From NCBI RefSeq assembly GCF_002101595.1, contig NZ_LQOM01000035.1:62001-126000 (forward strand): DNA of 64,000 nucleotides. The letters are read 5' to 3'. Shown here one piece after another: positions 47,509 through 58,163 of the stretch; position 1 is the stretch's first letter, and each line of letters opens with the position of its first letter. Made by a program: the position numbers and the translations under genes. Source of the DNA: Mycobacterium celatum. GTDB lineage: Bacteria; Actinomycetota; Actinomycetes; Mycobacteriales; Mycobacteriaceae. A model generated the notes under the pieces. It saw only the letters and a list, made by a program, of their open reading frames with translations, did not search any database and had not been told where the DNA came from.

Positions 47509-48033
47509 TCAACCCTGCGCGGACTGCTGCGCCATCGCGTACGCGAGCTGCAAGAAGTCGGCGCCTGCCAGTGCGGTGAAACAGCCCGCCACCAGACGGG
47601 TGAACCGGGGCGCAAAGATCAGGCCGATGACAAATGCAGTGGCCACCCACATGTCCAGGCAGAACGGGCAGGTCAGCAGCTCGCCCAGGCTGTGGCGCAG
47701 TTGGCTGTCCTGCCGGGTTTCCTCCTGCACCTCGGCGGGTCCGCCGGTCCCGGCATACTCGGCCAACGGTGCCCGCAGCGGGCTGGTCACCGCGTCCTTG
47801 GTCAACGAACGTGACAGCTTGTGGGTCCCGCAGGTCACCGTGAGAAGGTCTTGAGTCCGCCACCGATCGGGCAGCTTGCGCCCGGTGAGCGAGGCGACGA
47901 GCGCCGTCACGGCTACTACCGTGCCGTATACGAACAGCACGACCAGGTATCCACCCAACGGCCGTGGGTTGTCGCCCCGGTAAGCATCGGCCTCCCGACG
48001 CGCGCGCTTGCCGATTTCCTTTACGTCGCCCAC
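47509..48033 (-). CDS. DUF1360 membrane protein
   Basis: A 174-residue protein with two to three membrane segments (GGYLVVLFVYGTVVAVTALVA, MWVATAFVIGLIFAP, LVAGCFTALAGADFLQLAYAM) and the DUF1360 blocks LSRSLTKDAVTSPLRAP and LGELLTCPFCLDMW, which contains a CxxC pair. DUF1360 proteins are found in Firmicutes and Actinobacteria; function unknown. It lies upstream of the ChaB-type gene on the same strand. Confidence 0.85.
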   Translation of the reverse strand: MGDVKEIGKRARREADAYRGDNPRPLGGYLVVLFVYGTVVAVTALVASLTGRKLPDRWRTQDLLTVTCGTHKLSRSLTKDAVTSPLRAPLAEYAGTGGPAEVQEETRQDSQLRHSLGELLTCPFCLDMWVATAFVIGLIFAPRFTRLVAGCFTALAGADFLQLAYAMAQQSAQG

Positions 48034-48104
48034 TACCCACTCCTCGAGGTCGGCTCCGGCACCCGGTTACCCGATGTCGGAGCCCGGCAATCACGCTTGA
48101 GTTG

Positions 48105-48147
48105 CGGCGACCCGCAGCGCCCGGCTGCGCCGCGCTTGCGATCGCCG
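48105..48147. repeat. Dispersed copy of the 43-bp repeat found at 8313-8409
   Basis: The 43-bp block at 48105-48147 (starting CGGCGACCCGCAGCGCCC) is the reverse complement of the repeat core at 8313-8355, with a single mismatch. It lies between the divergent DUF1360 and HAD genes (48034-48219). The intergenic sequence holds little else; the HAD promoter must lie here. Confidence 0.88.
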
Positions 48148-48219
48148 CGATGGGTTGGCGGCGGCCCGACGGGGTATTCACGGGCAGGCAAACCACCGAG
48201 GAGAAAGGATCGCGCGGTC

Positions 48220-48894
48220 ATGGTCGAACCCAAACCGGCTGTGCTCTTCGACGTCGACGGAACGCTGGTCGATTCCAACTTCCACCACGTCGTGGCCTGG
48301 CATCGAGCATTTCTCGACGTCGGCAAGGAGGTGCCGTGCTGGCGCATCCACGGGCTGATCGGCCGGTCGGGCTCGGAACTGGTTCAAATTCTGCTCGGCG
48401 ACGAGTTCGCCGAGCTACACGGCGCCGACGTCGAAAAGCGCCACACCCGCTACTTCCTCGAGAGCGCATCCACGCTTCGCACACTTCCGGGTGCGCGCGA
48501 GCTGCTCGGCGCGATCTCCGAGCACGGCTGGCGGGCGGTGCTGGCGACATCCGCGGGCGAAGACGAGTTGGCCGTATTGCGCGACGTGCTCGACGCCGAA
48601 GACCTGGTCAGCGCTGTGACGTCGGCGGCCGATGCCGACAAGAGCAAGCCGCACCCGGACATCGTCACCAGTGCGCTGAAATGCATCGGCGCCCAGCCGG
48701 GCCAGGCCGTCTTTCTCGGCGACACCGTCTGGGACGTCCAGGCGGGCCGCCGCGCCGGTGTTCCGACCGCCGCGGTACTCAGCGGCGGTATCGCCCGGGA
48801 GGCGCTGGAACATGCCGGCGCGGCGGCGATTTACGCCGGTCCGCTCGACGTGCGGGCCCGCCTCGAAGAGTTCGGCCAACTCCTGCGGTTGTGA
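48220..48894 (+). CDS. HAD-superfamily phosphatase (PGP/beta-PGM-like)
   Basis: A 224-residue HAD hydrolase: motif I VLFDVDGTLVDSN at residues ~9-21 (nucleophile DVD), motif II LATSAGEDE near 107, motif III KSKPHPDI near 143 and motif IV VFLGDTVWDVQAG near 165, with an alpha-helical cap between I and II. The class is phosphoglycolate phosphatase-like; the substrate is unknown. ATG 48220 is the first methionine before motif I; AAAGGA lies 10 nt upstream. Confidence 0.92.
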   Translation: MVEPKPAVLFDVDGTLVDSNFHHVVAWHRAFLDVGKEVPCWRIHGLIGRSGSELVQILLGDEFAELHGADVEKRHTRYFLESASTLRTLPGARELLGAISEHGWRAVLATSAGEDELAVLRDVLDAEDLVSAVTSAADADKSKPHPDIVTSALKCIGAQPGQAVFLGDTVWDVQAGRRAGVPTAAVLSGGIAREALEHAGAAAIYAGPLDVRARLEEFGQLLRL

Positions 48895-48905
48895 CCGCCC
48901 GTCGC

Positions 48906-50055
<1,150 letters not shown>

Positions 50056-50059
50056 CGCG

Positions 50060-50119
50060 TCGAGCGTGAACTTAGCTTCACTTTCGGCATCGAACGTGAA
50101 CCTAATTTCACTTTCGCCC
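50060..50119. repeat. Two tandem 30-bp palindromic units between convergent genes
   Basis: TCGAGCGTGAACTTAGC (50060 on) and TCGAACGTGAACCTAAT (50090 on) start two 30-bp units that differ at a few bases. Each holds an inverted repeat GTGAA...TTCAC (50066/50077 and 50096/50107). They lie between the convergent marR and amidase genes and could terminate both transcripts. The CGAG/CGTGAA theme recurs at 14618. Confidence 0.7.
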
Positions 50120-50124
50120 GCAAG

Positions 50125-51540
50125 CTAGGCCGCGCCGTCCTGGATGCGCGGCCAGGGTCGCGCCTCTTCGAGTTCGTAGCTCAACTCCAGCAGTCGCGCC
50201 TCCTGCCCGAGGTCGGCGGAGAGCATCATGCCCACCGGCAGACCGTCCGCCGATTGGGCCAGCGGCAGCGATATCGCGGGTTCGCCGGTGACATTTTGCA
50301 GCGGCGTGAAGGCGACCCAGTCGATCAACCGGTCGATGATCTGCTGATAGTCGGCGGTCGGGTCGAGGTGACCGACCACCGGCGGCGGGTCGGCCACGGT
50401 CGGGGTGAGCACCGCATCGTAGGTCCGGAAGAACTGCGCGGTGCGCCGCCGCATCGCGCGCAGCCGCATGATCACCAGCGGCATCCGGTGCAGGTTGCGG
50501 CTGGCGTGTCGATACAGGCCCAGCGTCAGGTTGTCCAGCCGGGCGCGGTCAAAGCTCGCGCCGAAGAAATGCCGGCCGGTGCGTACCTGCAGGAGTGACA
50601 ACAGCGACCAGTACAGCACAAAGTCTGCAATGAAACTGGTTGGCACCGGGGGGTTTTCGACGTGCTCGACCCGGTGGCCCAGTTCCTCGAGCAGGGCCGC
50701 GGACTTTAGCGTGAGGTCGCGGACTTCGGCGCCGCATTCGCGTTGCACCGAGCGGGTGATGACCGCGATCTTCAGCCGCTGCGTTGCGGGGTGCCGGATG
50801 TCGCCGACCGGCGGCAGCGCGGAATGCCGCCGGACCCGCTCGGCCTCGCGGTAGAAGGCCGCGGTGTCGCGCACGGAGCGGCTGAGCATGCCGTTGGCGA
50901 CGATGCCGACCGGCAGCCGGCGCAACTCCCCATCCACCGGCAGCCGGCCCCGCGACGGCTTCAACCCCACCAACCCGTTGCAGGAGGCCGGGATGCGGAT
51001 CGAGCCACCGCCGTCGTTGGCATGCGCAATCGGCACCACCCCGGCCGCAACGAACGCCCCAGACCCCGACGACGACGCGCCCGCGGTGTAGTCGGTGTTC
51101 CACGGGTTGCGCACCGGTCCCAGCCGGGGATGCTCGGCCGATGCGCTGAACCCGAATTCCGACATCTGTGTCTTGCCCAGCGGCGCCAGGCCGCTGAACA
51201 GATACAGCCGGGCGAAGTCGCTGTCGGCGCGCGCCGGTCTGGGCAGCCACGCGTCAGTGCCGTGCATCGTCGGCATACCGGCGACCTCGACGTTGTCTTT
51301 GACGAATGTCGGCACGCCGGAAAAGAATCCGGGCTTGGGTGGCTGTGCCGCCTCGGCGCGCGCCCGGTCGAACGCCTGATAGGCCAGGCCGTTCAGCGCC
51401 GGGTTGACCGCTTCGGTGCGGGCGATCGCCGCCTCGACGACCTCGGACCGGGACACTTTTCCGGACGTGATGGCGTCGGCCAGACCGACCGCGTCCAGAT
51501 CCCCGAGGGCGTCGTCACCGAAGGCGTGCACGTGTCGCAT
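50125..51540 (-). CDS. amiC: Amidase signature family protein (AmiC-like)
   Basis: A 471-residue amidase. The Ser-cisSer-Lys triad is visible: Lys in VPTFVKDNVEVAG near residue 83, and the Ser pair in AGASSSGSGAF and GGGSIRIPASCNGLVGLKPSRGR near 160-190. Members hydrolyse various amides; the physiological substrate in mycobacteria is unknown. ATG 51540 gives the normal N-terminus. It follows tsf on the same strand, but a strong hairpin lies between, and Mtb amiC (Rv2888c) has the same neighbour. Confidence 0.93.
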   Translation of the reverse strand: MRHVHAFGDDALGDLDAVGLADAITSGKVSRSEVVEAAIARTEAVNPALNGLAYQAFDRARAEAAQPPKPGFFSGVPTFVKDNVEVAGMPTMHGTDAWLPRPARADSDFARLYLFSGLAPLGKTQMSEFGFSASAEHPRLGPVRNPWNTDYTAGASSSGSGAFVAAGVVPIAHANDGGGSIRIPASCNGLVGLKPSRGRLPVDGELRRLPVGIVANGMLSRSVRDTAAFYREAERVRRHSALPPVGDIRHPATQRLKIAVITRSVQRECGAEVRDLTLKSAALLEELGHRVEHVENPPVPTSFIADFVLYWSLLSLLQVRTGRHFFGASFDRARLDNLTLGLYRHASRNLHRMPLVIMRLRAMRRRTAQFFRTYDAVLTPTVADPPPVVGHLDPTADYQQIIDRLIDWVAFTPLQNVTGEPAISLPLAQSADGLPVGMMLSADLGQEARLLELSYELEEARPWPRIQDGAA

Positions 51541-51555
51541 GCCCGCACGCTATGC

Positions 51556-51604
51556 GATTTCGGCGCGATTATGTGCGCTGGGCGACGATTATCGCGCCGA
51601 AATC
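51556..51604 (-). terminator. Hairpin terminator after rpsB-tsf
   Basis: GATTTCGGCGCGAT at 51556-51569 pairs perfectly with 51591-51604 (14 bp, 21-nt loop). The arm nearest tsf overlaps its stop codon. On the minus strand this structure immediately follows translation of tsf, so it is likely the end of the rpsB-tsf operon. No U-run follows. Confidence 0.75.
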
Positions 51605-52418
51605 AGCTTTGGCCCACCTCGAAACGGACGAATCGGGTCACGGTGACGCCGGCCTCGTCGAGCAGCGCCTTGACGGTCTTCTTGTTGTCGGACACCGACG
51701 GCTGCTCGAGCAGCACGACGTCCTTGAAGAAGCCGCCCAGTCGGCCCTCGACGATCTTGGGCAGCGCCTGCTCGGGCTTGCCCTCGTTCTTGGCGGTCTC
51801 CTCGGCGATGCGGCGCTCGTTGGCCACCACGTCGGCGGGCACGTCATCGCGGCTCAAGTAACGGGCCTTGAGCGCGGCGATCTGCAGTGCGGCCGCGTGC
51901 GCTGCGTCTTTGTCGGAGCCGGTGTACTCGACCAGCACGCCGACCGCCGGCGGCAGGTCGGCGGCCCGCTTGTGCAGGTAGGTCTCGACGGTGCCGTCGA
52001 AGTAGGCCACGCGGCGCAGCTCCAGCTTTTCGCCGATCTTGGCCGACAGCTCGGCGATCGCCTGCTCGACGGTCTTGTCGCCGACCTTGGCTGCTTTGAG
52101 CGTGTCGACGTCGTTGGCCTTGGCGGCCGCCGCGGCGCTCACGATGTCATCCGCCAGCTTCTGGAACTCGGCGTTCTTGGCGACGAAATCCGTCTCGGAG
52201 TTCAGCTCGATCAGCGCGCCGTCCTTGGCGGCCACCAGACCCTCGGCGGTGGCGCGCTCGGCGCGCTTGCAGACGTCCTTGGCGCCCTTGATGCGCAGCG
52301 CCTCGACGGCCTTGTCGAAGTCGCCGTCGGTTTCGGCCAGCGCGTTTTTGCAGTCGAGCATGCCTGCGCCGGTGAGCTCACGCAGCCGCTTGACGTCGGC
52401 GGCGGTGTAGTTCGCCAT
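51603..52418 (-). CDS. tsf: Elongation factor Ts
   Basis: Guanine-nucleotide exchange factor of EF-Tu. The 271-residue protein has the N-terminal UBA-like domain ([25 protein letters not shown]), the signature [12 protein letters not shown] near residue 80 and the core dimerisation region. It starts 1 nt after the rpsB stop, so the two are cotranscribed and coupled. Confidence 0.98.
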   Translation of the reverse strand: MANYTAADVKRLRELTGAGMLDCKNALAETDGDFDKAVEALRIKGAKDVCKRAERATAEGLVAAKDGALIELNSETDFVAKNAEFQKLADDIVSAAAAAKANDVDTLKAAKVGDKTVEQAIAELSAKIGEKLELRRVAYFDGTVETYLHKRAADLPPAVGVLVEYTGSDKDAAHAAALQIAALKARYLSRDDVPADVVANERRIAEETAKNEGKPEQALPKIVEGRLGGFFKDVVLLEQPSVSDNKKTVKALLDEAGVTVTRFVRFEVGQS

Positions 52419-52419
52419 C

Positions 52420-53247
52420 TCAGCCTTCCGTGGTGGTCGGGGTGTCAGTGGTGGTCTCGGCGCCGGCCACGGGGGTCGCCGAGGCCAGCAGCTCCTGCTC
52501 CCATTCGGCCAGCGGCTCGGCGGCCTCGGCCTCGGGCTTGCCGTCGCCGCGGCCCAGCCCGGCGCGGGCCTGCAGGCCCTCCGCCACCGCCGAGGCGATC
52601 ACCTTGGTCAGCAGGGCGGCCGAGCGGATCGCGTCGTCGTTGCCCGGGATCGGGTAGTCGACCAGGTCGGGGTCGCAGTTGGTGTCGAGGATCGCGATCA
52701 CCGGGATGCCCAGCTTGCGGGCCTCGCCGACGGCGATGTGCTCCTTGTTGGTGTCGACGACCCAGACCGCCGAGGGGACCTTGTTCATGTCGCGGATACC
52801 GCCGAGGCTGCGCTCCAGCTTGTTCTTCTCCCGGGTCAGGCCCAGGATCTCCTTTTTGGTGCGGCCCTCGAAGCCACCGGTCTGCTCCATGGCCTCGAGT
52901 TCCTTGAGGCGCTGTAGCCGCTTGTGCACGGTGGCGAAGTTGGTCAGCATGCCGCCCAGCCAGCGCTGGTTCACATACGGCATGCCGACGCGGGTGGCCT
53001 CGGCGGCGATGGACTCCTGCGCCTGCTTCTTGGTGCCGACGAACAGGATGGTGCCGCCGTGGGCGACGGTCTCCTTGACGAACTCGTACGCCTTGTCGAT
53101 GAACGTCAGCGTCTGCTGCAAGTCAATGATGTAGATGCCGTTGCGGTCGGTGAAGATGAACCGCTTCATCTTGGGATTCCAGCGACGGGTCTGATGCCCG
53201 AAGTGGGTGCCGCTGTCAAGCAGCTGCTTCATGGTCACTACGGCCAT
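52420..53247 (-). CDS. rpsB: 30S ribosomal protein S2
   Basis: The 275-residue S2 protein: [27 protein letters not shown] near the start, [10 protein letters not shown] near 95 and [19 protein letters not shown] near 155, with an acidic Ala/Glu/Thr C-terminal tail. A hairpin (GCCCGGC at 53279-53285 with GCCGGGC at 53296-53302) in the leader about 32 nt upstream of the ATG could serve autoregulation by S2. Confidence 0.98.
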   Translation of the reverse strand: MAVVTMKQLLDSGTHFGHQTRRWNPKMKRFIFTDRNGIYIIDLQQTLTFIDKAYEFVKETVAHGGTILFVGTKKQAQESIAAEATRVGMPYVNQRWLGGMLTNFATVHKRLQRLKELEAMEQTGGFEGRTKKEILGLTREKNKLERSLGGIRDMNKVPSAVWVVDTNKEHIAVGEARKLGIPVIAILDTNCDPDLVDYPIPGNDDAIRSAALLTKVIASAVAEGLQARAGLGRGDGKPEAEAAEPLAEWEQELLASATPVAGAETTTDTPTTTEG

Positions 53248-53388
53248 GGGTGTGCCTAGCTTTCATGTGTCGGTTGTCGCCCGGCGACGGGTGAAGCCGG
53301 GCCCTGGTGTCTGCGGGATGCCGGACCCTTCGTTGCCGAGGGGACCGCGCGGCATCCGGTCGGCGGCAGACACGCGAAGTCAGCCCGC

Positions 53389-53417
53389 TTGACGCGAACT
53401 GCGCGGCCGAGTTTACA
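53389..53417 (+). promoter_or_regulatory. Candidate promoter of the M23 peptidase gene
   Basis: TTGACG at 53389-53394 and TTTACA at 53412-53417 are separated by 17 bp, the spacing of a housekeeping sigma promoter, 18 bp upstream of the M23 peptidase start. The -35 is good; the -10 is a partial match. Confidence 0.4.
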
Positions 53418-53434
53418 CGCTGGTAGAAGGTGCT

Positions 53435-53974
53435 TTGTCCACAGCCCGGCTGGCGCGGTCGTCGCAACCGCATTGGACTGGTGCGGTGCGGTCGATTGCG
53501 GTCCTGTTGGCGACGGCGGTGCTGTGCGCTTTTCCGGCCGTCGCCGACGACGTGCGGCTGGACTGGCCGTTGCGGCCGCGCCCGGCGGTGGTGCGGGCGT
53601 TCGATGCTCCGTCGCCGGATTGGAACCGGGGCCACCGTGGCGTCGACCTGGCCGGTGTAGCGGGCCAGCAGGTGTACGCGGCCGGGCCGGCGACCGTGGT
53701 GTTCGCCGGGCTGCTGGCGGGCAGGCCGGTGGTGTCATTGGCCCATCCGGGCGGTCTGCACACCAGCTACGAGCCGGTACGGGCCGTGGTCCGGGCCGGG
53801 CAGCGGGTTGACGCCGGTTCGGTGATCGGCGAGTTGGTGGCCGGCCATGCCGGTTGCGGGGCCGCGGCGTGCCTGCACTGGGGAGCGATGTGGGGTCCGG
53901 CGTCGCGCGCCTACTACGTCGACCCGCTGGGTCTGCTGACGTCGACGCCGATCCGGCTCAAGCCGCTCCATTGA
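53435..53974 (+). CDS. M23-family LytM-type peptidase (Rv2891-like)
   Basis: A 179-residue secreted protein: hydrophobic signal segment (AVRSIAVLLATAVLCAFPAVA), then a single LytM/M23 domain with the metal ligands in GHRGVDLAG (His, Asp) and the H-x-H-like region CLHWGAMWG. M23 enzymes cut peptidoglycan crosslinks, but the zinc-site pattern is incomplete, so activity is not certain. TTG 53435 with AGAAGG at good spacing is the chosen start; GTG 53486 is an alternative. Confidence 0.85.
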   Translation: MSTARLARSSQPHWTGAVRSIAVLLATAVLCAFPAVADDVRLDWPLRPRPAVVRAFDAPSPDWNRGHRGVDLAGVAGQQVYAAGPATVVFAGLLAGRPVVSLAHPGGLHTSYEPVRAVVRAGQRVDAGSVIGELVAGHAGCGAAACLHWGAMWGPASRAYYVDPLGLLTSTPIRLKPLH

Positions 53975-54047
53975 TCGCCGAGTGTGGGATTGAGGCACGC
54001 CGCGGGCGGAAAAGCGTGACACAAGCCAACATTCGGCGGTGGAGCGA

Positions 54048-54950
54048 TCAAGCCCGGGGGTGGGCCTGGTCGTGCACCTTACGTAACCGGGCGACCGTCA
54101 CGTGCGTGTAGAGCTGGGTGGTCGCCAGACTGGAGTGGCCGAGCAGCTCCTGGACGACCCGCAGATCGGCCCCGCCCTCCAGCAGATGGGTGGCAGCGCT
54201 GTGCCGCAGCCCATGCGGGCCCATGTCGGGCGCGCCGTCGACCGCGGCCACGGTCTGGTGCACGACGGTGCGCGCCTGCCGCACGTCAAGCCGCCGGCCA
54301 CGCGCGCCCAGCAACAGCGCCGGACCGGACTGCGCGGTGGCCAACGCGGGACGCCCGTCGGACAACCACGCCTCCAATGCCTCGGCCGCCGGCTCGCCGA
54401 ACGGCGCGGTGCGCTGCTTGTCACCCTTACCGAGCACGCGCACCAGCCGATGGCCGGTGTCGACGTCGTCGATGTCCAGCCCGCACAGCTCGCTGACCCG
54501 GATGCCGGTGGCGTAGAGCAGCTCGACAATCAGCCTGTCTCGCAGCGCGAGCGGATCACTTTGCTGCGTGCCGGATTTCGCTGCGGCCATGGCGGCCAGG
54601 GCCTGATCCTGGCGCAACACGGCCGGCAGCGTGCGATGCGCCTTCGGCGTCTGCAGCCGGGTGGCCGGATCGTTGCTCAACAGGCCGCGCCGGGTCGCCC
54701 ACGCGGTGAACGCCTTGACCGCCGAGGTGCGACGGGCCAGCGTGGTGCGGGCCGCACCAGATCCCGCTTGCATCGCCAGCCAAGAACGCAGCGTCGGCAG
54801 GGTCAGCGCGTCGAGACCCGATCCCGCGGCACGCTCTTCGACGAACGCGAACAGCGACCGCAGGTCACCGAGGTAGGCCCGCCGGGTGTGCGCCGACCGC
54901 CCGCGCTGCAGCGCCAGGTAGTCGTCGAACTCAGCGAGGATCGCTTCCAC
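54048..54950 (-). CDS. xerC: Tyrosine recombinase XerC
   Basis: Housekeeping dimer-resolution recombinase acting at dif with XerD. The 300-residue protein has the core N-terminal domain and the catalytic Arg in ATGIRVSEL near residue 150, [12 protein letters not shown] with His/Arg near 245 and [15 protein letters not shown] with the nucleophile Tyr near 280. It sits in the Mtb-like position between the M23 peptidase and viuB-type genes. Confidence 0.96.
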   Translation of the reverse strand: MEAILAEFDDYLALQRGRSAHTRRAYLGDLRSLFAFVEERAAGSGLDALTLPTLRSWLAMQAGSGAARTTLARRTSAVKAFTAWATRRGLLSNDPATRLQTPKAHRTLPAVLRQDQALAAMAAAKSGTQQSDPLALRDRLIVELLYATGIRVSELCGLDIDDVDTGHRLVRVLGKGDKQRTAPFGEPAAEALEAWLSDGRPALATAQSGPALLLGARGRRLDVRQARTVVHQTVAAVDGAPDMGPHGLRHSAATHLLEGGADLRVVQELLGHSSLATTQLYTHVTVARLRKVHDQAHPRA

Positions 54951-54982
54951 TCCCCCACGGTGGCAGACGCGGCCGGCCGGGC

Positions 54983-56143
54983 TCAGCTGACGCGCCGCAG
55001 CGCGTCGCGATCCAGATCGCCCAGCGTCGGGTAGCCGTCGACGGCCATGATCAAGTCGGCTTCGGCGAGCAGCGTGCGCAGCACGTGCACGATCCCGTCG
55101 ACCCCGCCGAGCGCCAGCCCGTAGGCATACGGGCGGCCGATGCCGACCGCCGTCGCACCCAGCGCCAGGGCCTTGACGACGTCCGCGCCGGTGCGGATCC
55201 CGGAGTCGAACAACACCGGCAGTCCGCCGGCGGCGTCGACGACCGCCGCCAGGCAGTCCAGCGCGGGCAGGCCGCCGTTGGCCTGCCGTCCGCCGTGGTT
55301 GGAGCAGTAGATGCCGTCGACGCCGCCGTCTTTGGCGCGACGAGCGTCGTCGGGGTGGCAGATGCCCTTGACGATCAGCGGCAGGCTGGTCAGCGAGCGC
55401 AGCCAGGGCAGGTCGTCCCAGGTGAGGGGATTGCCGAAAAGCTGCGCCCAGCGCAGCACCACCGCCCGCGGGTCGGCTTCCGGGGCCTGTTGCAGGCCGG
55501 CCCGGAACACCGGGTCACTGGTGTAGTTGGCGAGGCAATGTCCGCGCAGCTGCGGGAAGTTGGCAGTGGTCAGGTCGCGCGGTCGCCAGCCGGGCACCCA
55601 GGTGTCGAGCGTGACGATGATGCCCTGGTAGCCGGCCGCCTCCGCGCGGTGCACCAGGCTGGCCGCCAGCTCGCGGTCTTTGGGGGTGTACAGCTGGAAA
55701 AACCCTGGCGTGTCGCCGAATTCGGCGGCGACGTCTTCCAGCGGGTCGGCGGTCAACGTCGACACCACCATCGGTACACCGGTGCGGGCCGCCGCGCGGG
55801 CGGTGGCCAGGTCGCCGTGGCCGTCCTGGGCGCAGATGCCGATGACGCCGATGGGCGCCATGAACAGCGGCGCGGGCAGTGTGATCCCGAACAGCTCGAC
55901 GGACAGGTCCCGGTTGTCAGCGCCGACGAACATCCGCGGTATCAGTCCCCAGCGCTCGAAGGCCTCGCAGTTGGCCCGCTGCGTGCGTTCGTCACCGGCC
56001 CCGCCGGCGACGTACGACCAGACCGACGGCGACATCGCGGCCCGCGCCTTGGCCTCCAATTCGGCGTACGCGATCGGCAGCGACGGCACCACGCCGGCCA
56101 GGCCCTGCAGGTAAATCTCGAACTGGTAATCGCCGAATGCCAT
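54983..56143 (-). CDS. Lactate 2-monooxygenase-like FMN enzyme
   Basis: A 386-residue FMN-dependent alpha-hydroxy-acid oxidase. It is closely similar in sequence to M. smegmatis lactate 2-monooxygenase ([59 protein letters not shown], the active-site region [14 protein letters not shown], and [19 protein letters not shown]). It converts lactate to acetate, CO2 and water with O2. It lies between xerC and the siderophore-interacting gene, a position not occupied in Mtb. Confidence 0.92.
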   Translation of the reverse strand: MAFGDYQFEIYLQGLAGVVPSLPIAYAELEAKARAAMSPSVWSYVAGGAGDERTQRANCEAFERWGLIPRMFVGADNRDLSVELFGITLPAPLFMAPIGVIGICAQDGHGDLATARAAARTGVPMVVSTLTADPLEDVAAEFGDTPGFFQLYTPKDRELAASLVHRAEAAGYQGIIVTLDTWVPGWRPRDLTTANFPQLRGHCLANYTSDPVFRAGLQQAPEADPRAVVLRWAQLFGNPLTWDDLPWLRSLTSLPLIVKGICHPDDARRAKDGGVDGIYCSNHGGRQANGGLPALDCLAAVVDAAGGLPVLFDSGIRTGADVVKALALGATAVGIGRPYAYGLALGGVDGIVHVLRTLLAEADLIMAVDGYPTLGDLDRDALRRVS

Positions 56144-56166
56144 GCGCTGAGAATGCCAGGCCGCGC

Positions 56167-57012
56167 TCAGTCGCCCGCCTCAGCCTCGGCCAGTTCCTTT
56201 TTCCACTGGCGAAATGTCTCCTCGGTGCGGCCGCGGCGCCAGTACCCGGAGATCGATGCCCATTTGGCGTCGACCTCGCGCTCTTTGCGGATGTAGGGCC
56301 GAAGGTTGTGCATCACGGTCTGGGCTTCGCCGTGGACGAAGGCATGCACCTGCCCGGGTAGCCACTGCGTGGTCGTGACCGCCTCGATCAACGGGGCATG
56401 GTCGCCGGCGCGATCCTCCGGAACCAGATCGGCACGCCCGCCACGGTAGATCCAATTGATCTGCACACCTTTCGGAGCGGTCAACGCGATCTGGTCCTCA
56501 GGATCGGCCACCTCGATGAACGCCTTACCGATTGCGTTGGCGGGCAAGGCTTCCAGGGCCACGCTGATCGCCGGCAGCGCGGTTTCGTCGCCTGCGAACA
56601 GATGCCAGTCGGCCGCCGGGTCCGGGGCGTAGGCCCCGCCGGGCCCCATCAGATACGCCGGCTGACCGGGCTCGGCCGCCACGGCCCACAGCCCGGCCGC
56701 CCCGTGCTCGCCGTGCACCACGATGTCGATCGCGATCTGCCGGTTGGCCGGGTCGACGCGGCGCACGGTCATCGTGCGGATGACGGGCTGTCGTTCGTCG
56801 GGCAGTTCGGCGAAGCTGTCCAGCGTCAGCGGCTGCGGCAAGCCGGCCACGTCGACGTCGTCGGCGACGAACATTAGTTTCACGTAGGAGTCGGTGAACT
56901 CGCTGGGCCTGAACGTGTCGAAGCCACTGCCGCCGAGCACGACTCGGACCATGTGCGGCGTGAGTTCTTCGGTGCGCACGACTTCGAAGGTGTGTACTGG
57001 TCGACCGGCCAC
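56167..57012 (-). CDS. viuB: Siderophore-interacting protein (ViuB-like)
   Basis: A 281-residue FAD-dependent ferric-siderophore reductase: [14 protein letters not shown] near the N-terminus, the FAD-binding [35 protein letters not shown] region, and the NAD(P)H-binding [20 protein letters not shown] near residue 130. It releases iron from siderophores. Overlaps nothing; 8 nt upstream of dprA. Rv2895c is the orthologue. Confidence 0.93.
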   Translation of the reverse strand: MAGRPVHTFEVVRTEELTPHMVRVVLGGSGFDTFRPSEFTDSYVKLMFVADDVDVAGLPQPLTLDSFAELPDERQPVIRTMTVRRVDPANRQIAIDIVVHGEHGAAGLWAVAAEPGQPAYLMGPGGAYAPDPAADWHLFAGDETALPAISVALEALPANAIGKAFIEVADPEDQIALTAPKGVQINWIYRGGRADLVPEDRAGDHAPLIEAVTTTQWLPGQVHAFVHGEAQTVMHNLRPYIRKEREVDAKWASISGYWRRGRTEETFRQWKKELAEAEAGD

Positions 57013-57020
57013 ACGAGAGA

Positions 57021-58163
57021 CTATACGGACACCTCCTTTCGTCGCCGGACAATGCGCCAGCCGCCGTCATGCCGCTCCGCCAGCCCCGCCATCTCCAGCA
57101 TTGCCAGCGGGCCGAGCACCCGTGGCGGGGGCAGGCCGGCGGTGACGGCGATCTGGTCGACGGTCGCGATGCCGCGGCCCGGCAGTGCTTCGTACACCTG
57201 CCGCTCGCCATCGCCAAGCCCGTCGAGCGCTGTGGCCGGCCGGGGCTGCTCGGTCGCCAGCTCGCCGATGCGGCCGACGAGTTCGACGACGTCCGCGGCC
57301 CGGGTGATGACCTCCGCGCCGTTTCGCAACAGGACATGGCAACCCGCCGACGCCGACGACGTCACCGGCCCGGGCACCGCGCCCACCACCCGGCCCAGCG
57401 CCCGGGCCCAGGCCGCGGTGTTGGCCGCGCCGCTGCGCAGCCCGGCCTCCACCACCACGGCCGCGCCGGCGAATGCGGCCACCAGACGATTGCGGGTCAA
57501 AAACCGGTACCGCGCCGGTCGCACGCCCGGCGGGTATTCGGTGACCAGCAGCCCCTGCCCGGCGATGCGGTGCAACAGCGCGGAATGCCCTGCGGGATAG
57601 GGAATGTCGATGCCACCGGCGAGAACTGCGATGGTGATGCCGTCCGCGGCGAGCGCGGCCCGGTGGGCCGCGCCGTCGATCCCGTAGGCCCCGCCGGAGA
57701 CCACCGTGACGTCACGCTCGGCCAGCCCGGTCGCCAGGTCCGCCGTGACGAACTCGCCGTATGTGGTGCACGCCCGGGTTCCGACGAGGACGGCGGCGCG
57801 CTGCGTGATCTCGTCGAGCCGCTCCGCGCCCAGCACCCACAACGCCATCGGCGGGCCGCCCCGCGGTTTGGTAGCCATCGCCGGGCTGGCGAAGGCGGTG
57901 AATGCCAGCAGCGGCCACTCGTCGTCCTCCGGCGTGATCAGTCGCCCGCCGCGACGGAAGAGCAACTCGAGATCCTCTGCAGCCTGGTCGATTCCGCGCC
58001 TCGCTTCGGTGTCCCGGGCCAACGTGTCGTCGACCTGCCCGCGCCGGACCCGTTCGGCAGCCTCCACCGGACCGACGAGGTCCACCAACGCGGCCAGTTC
58101 CGGGCACGGCGGTTCGGCCACCCGCGACAGGTAGGCCCATGCCCGCAGCGTCGGATCGCTCAT
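57021..58163 (-). CDS. dprA: DNA-processing protein DprA
   Basis: A 380-residue DprA with the Rossmann-type DNA-binding domain (AVLVGTRACTTYGEFV, TVVSGGAYGIDGAAHRAAL, VAAFAGAAVVVEAG, GRVVGAVPGPVT) and a C-terminal winged-helix domain. DprA loads RecA on incoming single-stranded DNA. Its start overlaps the comM stop by 4 nt. With comM and yraN it forms the Rv2896c-Rv2898c operon. Confidence 0.95.
   Translation of the reverse strand: MSDPTLRAWAYLSRVAEPPCPELAALVDLVGPVEAAERVRRGQVDDTLARDTEARRGIDQAAEDLELLFRRGGRLITPEDDEWPLLAFTAFASPAMATKPRGGPPMALWVLGAERLDEITQRAAVLVGTRACTTYGEFVTADLATGLAERDVTVVSGGAYGIDGAAHRAALAADGITIAVLAGGIDIPYPAGHSALLHRIAGQGLLVTEYPPGVRPARYRFLTRNRLVAAFAGAAVVVEAGLRSGAANTAAWARALGRVVGAVPGPVTSSASAGCHVLLRNGAEVITRAADVVELVGRIGELATEQPRPATALDGLGDGERQVYEALPGRGIATVDQIAVTAGLPPPRVLGPLAMLEMAGLAERHDGGWRIVRRRKEVSV

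Noticed and set aside
54048..54950. xerC as part of the mobile module at the right end
   Set aside because: Its residues and position match the housekeeping XerC between the M23 peptidase and viuB genes; it is about 8 kb from the module and not related to it by operon structure.
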